64,000 bases of DNA from Streptomyces sp. Je 1-332 (GTDB lineage Bacteria > Actinomycetota > Actinomycetes > Streptomycetales > Streptomycetaceae). This document shows, piece after piece, positions 57,801 through 64,000 of this stretch; the stretch's first letter is position 1, and every line of letters starts with the position of its first letter. The notes under the pieces were generated by a model that worked only from the letters and a program-made list of their open reading frames with translations, made no database searches and was not told the origin of the DNA. A program made the translations under genes and the position numbers. Location of the stretch: positions 4,216,001-4,280,000 of the forward strand of contig NZ_CP160402.1 of assembly GCF_040730185.1 (NCBI RefSeq). The letters are read 5' to 3'.

Positions 57801-57848
57801 CAAGGACGCAAGGTCTCAAGGACGCAAGGTCTCAAGGACGCAAGGAGG
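57801..57848 (+). repeat. Three 16-bp tandem units in the clpB leader
   Basis: CAAGGACGCAAGGTCT (57801-57816), the same (57817-57832), and CAAGGACGCAAGGAGG (57833-57848). The third unit ends in the clpB ribosome binding site AAGGAGG. Confidence 0.9.
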
Positions 57849-57859
57849 AGACGACACCC

Positions 57860-60457
<2,598 letters not shown>

Positions 60458-60540
60458 CCCGGTCACATCGGGGGCGGGGGTTGCGGGCCCCCGCCCGACA
60501 TGGGGCAGGATGGCGGAATCCGTACGAAGGGACTAAGCAC

Positions 60541-61083
60541 GTGAGCATCGACCCGTCCTCGATTCCGAATTTCGGGGGACAGCCCGAACCGCAGCAGGGC
60601 GATGGACCGGCGGGCCCCGTTGTCCCCGACCAGGACCTGGTCAAGCAGCTCCTGGACCAGATGGAGCTCAAGCACGTCGTCGACGAAGAGGGTGACCTCG
60701 CGGCGCCGTGGGAGGAGTTCCGCACGTACTTCATGTTCCGTGGCGAGGGAGACCAGCAGGTCTTCTCGGTGCGGACGTTCTACGACCGCGCGCACGGCAT
60801 CGAGGAGAAGCCCCAGATCCTCGAGGCGATCGACGACTGGAACCGCCGCACCCTGTGGCCGAAGGTCTACACGCACACCCACGACGACGGCACCGTCCGC
60901 CTCATCGGCGAGGCGCAGATGCTGATCGGCACGGGCGTCGCACTCGAGCACTTCGTGTCGTCCACGGTCAGCTGGGTGCGCGCCGCGATCGAGTTCGACC
61001 GCTGGCTCGTCGAGCAGCTCGGCCTGGAGGCCGAGGTCGACGGCACCGAGGGCGAGGAGAAGCCCGGCGACGACCAGGCCTAG
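60541..61083 (+). CDS. YbjN domain-containing protein
   Basis: A 180-aa cytosolic protein with a YbjN/type-III-chaperone-like domain at residues ~35-165 (PWEEFRTYFMFRGEGDQQVF near residue 60, ILEAIDDWNRRTLWPKVYTH near residue 95). YbjN proteins are of unknown biochemical role; E. coli YbjN affects motility and stress responses. GTG start. It reads in the direction of clpB, 83 bp after it, and the next hairpin ends the transcript, so cotranscription with clpB is possible. Confidence 0.82.
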   Translation: MSIDPSSIPNFGGQPEPQQGDGPAGPVVPDQDLVKQLLDQMELKHVVDEEGDLAAPWEEFRTYFMFRGEGDQQVFSVRTFYDRAHGIEEKPQILEAIDDWNRRTLWPKVYTHTHDDGTVRLIGEAQMLIGTGVALEHFVSSTVSWVRAAIEFDRWLVEQLGLEAEVDGTEGEEKPGDDQA

Positions 61084-61101
61084 GCCTGGACCACGCGAGA
61101 C

Positions 61102-61137
61102 CGAGAGCCCGGCCGGATCACCCCGGCCGGGCTCTCG
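61102..61137. terminator. Hairpin between YbjN and aminotransferase genes
   Basis: Perfect 15-bp stem CGAGAGCCCGGCCGG (61102-61116) / CCGGCCGGGCTCTCG (61123-61137), 6-nt loop, between convergent genes. Confidence 0.85.
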
Positions 61138-61167
61138 TCGTGACGGTCGCGACGGTCGTGACGGGGA

Positions 61168-62367
61168 CTACAGCGACTTGAGCCGGGAGACCGCCTCGGC
61201 GAGCACCTCGTCCTTCTTGCAGAACGCGAAGCGCACGAACGGCGCCCCCGCCTCCCTGTGGTCGTAGAAGACCGCGTTCGGGATGGCGACCACGCCGACG
61301 CGCTCGGGCAGGGCCCGGCAGAAGGCGAAGCCGTCCGACTCGCCCAGGCGGCGGATGTCGGTCGTGACGAAGTACGTGCCCGCCGGGCGGTAGACGTCGA
61401 AGCCCGCGGCCGTCAGGCCCTCGCTCAGGAGGTCCCGCTTGGCGCGCATGCCCTCGGCGAAGGACGTGAAGTACGCGTCGGGCAGGGCCAGGGCCTCCGC
61501 GATGGCGTACTGGAACGGGCCCGCCGACACGTAGGTGAGGAACTGCTTCGCCGAGCGGACCGCCGTCACCAGCTCCGGCGAGGAGGTGATCCAGCCGACC
61601 TTCCAGCCGGTGTACGAGAACGTCTTGCCGGCCGAGCCGATCGTGACCGTGCGCTCGCGCATACCGGGGAAGGAGGCGAGGGGGATGTGCTCCGTGCCCT
61701 CGCCGTCGTCGAAGACCAGGTGCTCGTACACCTCGTCCGTGATCACCAGAAGGTCCCGCTCGACCGCGAGCTTCGCGATCTCGGTCAGCTCGGCGCGGGT
61801 CAGGACGGTGCCGGTCGGGTTGTGCGGGGTGTTCAGGAGCAGCAGCCGGGTGTGGGGCGTGATCGCGTCGCGCAGCTCGTCCAGGTCGAGGCGGAAGCGG
61901 CCCGCTGCTGCGTCCGGGCGCAGCGTCACGGGGACCCGCTTGCCGCCGGCCAGGGCGATCGACGCCGCGTACGAGTCGTAGTACGGCTCCAGGGCGATCA
62001 CCTCGTCGCCGGGCTCGACCAGGGCGAGCAGGGACGCGGCGATCGCCTCGGTGGCGCCCGCCGTGACCAGGACCTCGCGGTCGGGGTCGTACGCGAGGCC
62101 GTACCTGCGCTGCTGGTGCGCGACGATCGCCGCGCGGAGCTCGGGGACGCCGGGGCCCGGCGGGTACTGGTTGCCGCGGCCGTCACGCAGGGCGCGGACC
62201 GCGGCCTCGCGGATCTCCTCGGGGCCGTCCGTGTCGGGGAAGCCCTGGCCGAGGTTGATGGCCCCCGTTTTCACCGCCAGTGCGGACATCTCGGCGAAGA
62301 TCGTCGTACCGAACTCGGTGAGGCGGCGGTTGAGCAGCGGGCGCCCGCTCCCGGATGTGGAGGTCAT
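61168..62367 (-). CDS. Class I/II pyridoxal-phosphate aminotransferase
   Basis: A 399-aa fold type I aminotransferase of the kynurenine/methionine/DapC-like branch. PLP Lys in IGSAGKTFSYTGWKVGW near residue 235, LLNTPHNPTGTVL near residue 176 (Asn), ITDEVYEHLVFDDG near residue 204 (Asp, Tyr), and the substrate Arg in FVRFAFCKKDEVL near residue 380. In actinobacteria such enzymes have been annotated as aspartate aminotransferase or as the succinyl-DAP aminotransferase DapC; the substrate cannot be decided here. I start at the ATG at 62367; another ATG at 62376 is possible. Confidence 0.92.
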   Translation of the reverse strand: MTSTSGSGRPLLNRRLTEFGTTIFAEMSALAVKTGAINLGQGFPDTDGPEEIREAAVRALRDGRGNQYPPGPGVPELRAAIVAHQQRRYGLAYDPDREVLVTAGATEAIAASLLALVEPGDEVIALEPYYDSYAASIALAGGKRVPVTLRPDAAAGRFRLDLDELRDAITPHTRLLLLNTPHNPTGTVLTRAELTEIAKLAVERDLLVITDEVYEHLVFDDGEGTEHIPLASFPGMRERTVTIGSAGKTFSYTGWKVGWITSSPELVTAVRSAKQFLTYVSAGPFQYAIAEALALPDAYFTSFAEGMRAKRDLLSEGLTAAGFDVYRPAGTYFVTTDIRRLGESDGFAFCRALPERVGVVAIPNAVFYDHREAGAPFVRFAFCKKDEVLAEAVSRLKSL

Positions 62368-62531
62368 GGCCGCCATCCTGCGCCGAACCTCTGGACTTCC
62401 TCAACTCTGCTTTGGGCCGACGCCCACGGGGGCATTTCCCTTCCACGCAAGAACAGCGCACGAGAACAACACATGCGAACGCGGACCCACGGGGGGCCTG
62501 CTTCGGGGGAATGGAAAGGGGCGTGGACGTC

Positions 62532-62792
62532 ATGACTGGGGTCTTCGTGGTGGTCGGTCTGGCCGTAGTCGTCATGGCACTCGTGGCCATGGGCAGCTCC
62601 CGTGGACGCGGCGGTCGCTCGCGCGGGGCCGGTGGAGCCGGTGCGGCGAGTTCCGGCGGCGGCTGGTGGGCCGGCGGAGGGCACGGCGGTGGTCACGGAG
62701 GTGGCTCCTGCGGTGGTGGTTCGTCCTGCGGCGGCAGCTCTTCGTGCGGCGGCGGTGGCGGTGGCGGTTGTGGCGGTGGCGGAGGCAGCTGA
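62532..62792 (+). CDS. Gly/Ser/Cys-rich single-span membrane protein (86 aa)
   Basis: An 86-aa protein: one N-terminal helix (TGVFVVVGLAVVVMALVAMG) followed by a tail of almost only Gly, Ser, Cys and His (GGGHGGGHGGGSCGGGSSCG). The Cys/His content suggests metal binding; similar Gly-Cys tails occur at the ends of some actinobacterial membrane proteins (TIGR04222 type). Alternative starts: GTG at 62523, ATG at 62511. No neighbour suggests a role. A 17-bp hairpin ends it. Confidence 0.65.
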   Translation: MTGVFVVVGLAVVVMALVAMGSSRGRGGRSRGAGGAGAASSGGGWWAGGGHGGGHGGGSCGGGSSCGGSSSCGGGGGGGCGGGGGS

Positions 62793-62820
62793 CACGGGGC
62801 AGCTGGTCCGTCCATCTGTT

Positions 62821-62858
62821 GAAGTGCCCGGCAGGAGGCAACTCCTGCCGGGCACTTC
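62821..62858 (+). terminator. Terminator after the Gly/Cys-rich gene
   Basis: Perfect 17-bp stem GAAGTGCCCGGCAGGAG (62821-62837) / CTCCTGCCGGGCACTTC (62842-62858), loop GCAA. Confidence 0.85.
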
Positions 62859-63101
62859 GTCGTTGAGTCATTGAACAGTTGAACTGTGCAGCCCCCGCAG
62901 GGGTGGAAACCCTCCGAAGTTGGGTAAAAGCGCAGTGGCAGTGCAGCAGTCCATGATTCCCTCTTAACCGTCAGCACCGCCCTCGGACGGACGACTTGGA
63001 CATCAAGGACGTTCGCGTGGGCACGAGCCGGCATTCCGACCGCCCGGTCTCCGACCGGGTGCGCCGGCACCACCTCCATTGCGTGTTAGCGGAGCCGACC
63101 C
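62859..63101. other. Gene-free leader before the DUF2617 gene
   Basis: No gene in this 243-bp stretch. It holds the promoter for the DUF2617 gene and a short hairpin (GCCCGGT / ACCGGGT, near 63040-63061) that could sit in its leader. Otherwise nothing notable. Confidence 0.5.
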
Positions 63102-63620
63102 ATGCTCACGACCCTGAAGACTGTCTATACCGACACGTGCGCCGCGGACCTCGCCTGGACCCTGGGGCGCGAGCCGCTGCCCGCGCTCGCCACACTCGAA
63201 CTGGACCTTGTCGACGCGAAGATGGAGCTGCGGCTCCTCGGGGCATCGCACCAGGTGCTCCTCGAAGAGGAGCAGGGCACCTGTTCCGAGACCGTCGCCT
63301 GTATCCCCGGCAGCAGTACGCCACTTCCGCTCGGCGTCTCCAAGCGCCTCGGCGAGTGGGAGTACGAGTTCGCGGCGCGCGTCGAGACCCTCTCGCGGGG
63401 TCAGTTCGCGGGCCGCGCACAGGAACTGCTCGCCCTGGTGGCCGAGCATCCGCACGGTCTGGCCGGGGTCTTCCCGGGCAGTCCGCACGCGTTCACGGCC
63501 ATGTTGGCGCAGCGGCACGAAGGGGCGGTGCAATGGCGCACCTGGCACGCCTACCCGCAGGACGGGCAACTCGTGGCGACCCGCACCCGGGTGGGTGTGC
63601 GCATGCCGGCAGTGCTCTGA
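63102..63620 (+). CDS. DUF2617 family protein
   Basis: A 172-aa cytosolic protein of the DUF2617 family. KTVYTDTCAADLAWTLGREP near residue 6, ASHQVLLEEEQGTCSETVAC near residue 48 and QWRTWHAYPQDGQLVATRTR near residue 143 are typical. No biochemical function is known. In Streptomyces this gene is often found directly upstream of a membrane-anchored spermidine-synthase-like gene, as here. Confidence 0.85.
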   Translation: MLTTLKTVYTDTCAADLAWTLGREPLPALATLELDLVDAKMELRLLGASHQVLLEEEQGTCSETVACIPGSSTPLPLGVSKRLGEWEYEFAARVETLSRGQFAGRAQELLALVAEHPHGLAGVFPGSPHAFTAMLAQRHEGAVQWRTWHAYPQDGQLVATRTRVGVRMPAVL

Positions 63621-63730
63621 CGGTTGCCGGCCGCTCCTGACCGTCGCGCCCCATCTACACCTCTAACGCTCAGTTGCACCCTTGTGGGTGACCTGATGTG
63701 TGTGTTCGGTGACGTAGCGTTCCCAAGGTG

Positions 63731-64000
63731 ATGGAGCCGTCAACGCACTTACCGGTGACGCCCCGGACAGGACGGTTCTTCGTCCTGGCGGGCGTCTTCG
63801 TCTGCGCGGCCTGCGGTCTGGTGTATGAACTCGAACTCGTCGCCCTCGCCACGTACTTGATCGGGGACTCGGTCACCCAGGCCTCGGTGGTCCTCTCGGT
63901 GATGGTCTTCGCCATGGGTCTCGGCTCCCTGCTCGCCAAGCGGCTGCGGCGCCGGGCCGCGGCCGGTTTCGGCCTGGTCGAGGCGGCACTCGCGCTGGTC
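63731..64000 (+). CDS. Membrane-anchored spermidine synthase-like protein (cut by window edge)
   Basis: The frame reads [20 protein letters not shown], then [20 protein letters not shown] and [20 protein letters not shown]. This is the N-terminal membrane part (first three helices) of the actinobacterial polyamine aminopropyltransferase family with a transmembrane N-domain. Only 90 residues are in the window; the catalytic Rossmann domain lies beyond. Codon 7 is TTA (63749-63751), the bldA-dependent codon, unless the true start is the GTG at 63755. Either start leaves the helices intact. Confidence 0.85.
   Translation, partial: MEPSTHLPVTPRTGRFFVLAGVFVCAACGLVYELELVALATYLIGDSVTQASVVLSVMVFAMGLGSLLAKRLRRRAAAGFGLVEAALALV

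Noticed and set aside
57801-57848. Regular short units resembling a CRISPR array
   Set aside because: Units are directly adjacent without spacers and too short; no cas genes in the window.

Overview
The window is a 64 kb piece of a high-GC actinobacterial chromosome, almost certainly from a Streptomyces. The grounds are extreme third-position GC, GTG and TTG starts, a PHO box, HspR (HAIR) operators, a snapalysin gene divergent from its LysR regulator, and dispersed repeats of the kind common between Streptomyces genes. The gene content looks like the conserved chromosomal core: tRNA synthetases, the dnaK operon, clpB, dcd and a tRNA-Gly. I see no transposase, integrase, phage gene or CRISPR array. 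Both ends are cut inside genes: an M18 aminopeptidase on the left and a membrane-anchored spermidine-synthase-like protein on the right.

Layout. 1-10.4 kb: M18 aminopeptidase, a 635-bp repeat-rich gap, acyl-CoA dehydrogenase, SseB-domain protein, pirin, AI-2E/PerM-type permease, a PAS-GAF-SpoIIE-HATPase phosphatase, and aspS. 10.4-21.7 kb: a PD-(D/E)XK (Rpn-like) protein, a DinB protein, metG, a repeat-rich VWA protein, a Tat-exported PhoX phosphatase behind a PHO box, a secreted repeat protein, and the LysR/snapalysin pair. 21.8-35.2 kb: small membrane and SH3 proteins, a DrrAB-type ABC exporter, a membrane protein with a TTA codon, EEP hydrolase, FUSC transporter, two SGNH hydrolases, LysR, MarC, and a ClC-type channel. 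35.3-41.4 kb: an NTF2-like gene remnant, PH-domain protein, AhpD-like protein, a patatin/TetR divergent pair with twin operators, tRNA-Gly(CCC), dcd, a phosphoribosyltransferase and a Yip1-type protein. 41.5-46.6 kb: four FG-GAP (integrin-type beta-propeller) genes in a row on the minus strand, one of them broken. 46.7-61.1 kb: a heterodisulfide-reductase-like Fe-S protein, dnaK-grpE-dnaJ-hspR, two small genes, a LuxR-LuxR / peptide / Rieske-like island, a PPOX protein, clpB and a YbjN protein. 61.2-64 kb: aminotransferase, Gly/Cys-rich peptide, DUF2617 protein and the cut spermidine-synthase-like gene.

How the parts work together. HspR, encoded as the last gene of the dnaK operon, should repress both that operon and clpB, because HAIR-type inverted repeats lie before dnaK and before clpB. 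PhoX should be induced by phosphate starvation through PhoP. The LysR protein next to snpA should bind the T-N11-A palindrome between the two genes. The TetR protein should control itself and the patatin gene through two matching 16-bp palindromes.

Most unusual points. (1) Between the two heat-shock loci sits a small island of two tandem LuxR-type regulators, divergent from a 68-aa membrane peptide translationally coupled to a Rieske-like protein in which both cluster-binding His are Arg. (2) A palindromic repeat has inserted twice, in opposite orientation and in frame, into the VWA gene. (3) Three genes carry 15-26 bp tandem duplications across or beside their stop codons, and a dispersed repeat supplies the stop codon of two further genes. 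(4) Four FG-GAP genes in a row include one frameshifted remnant.
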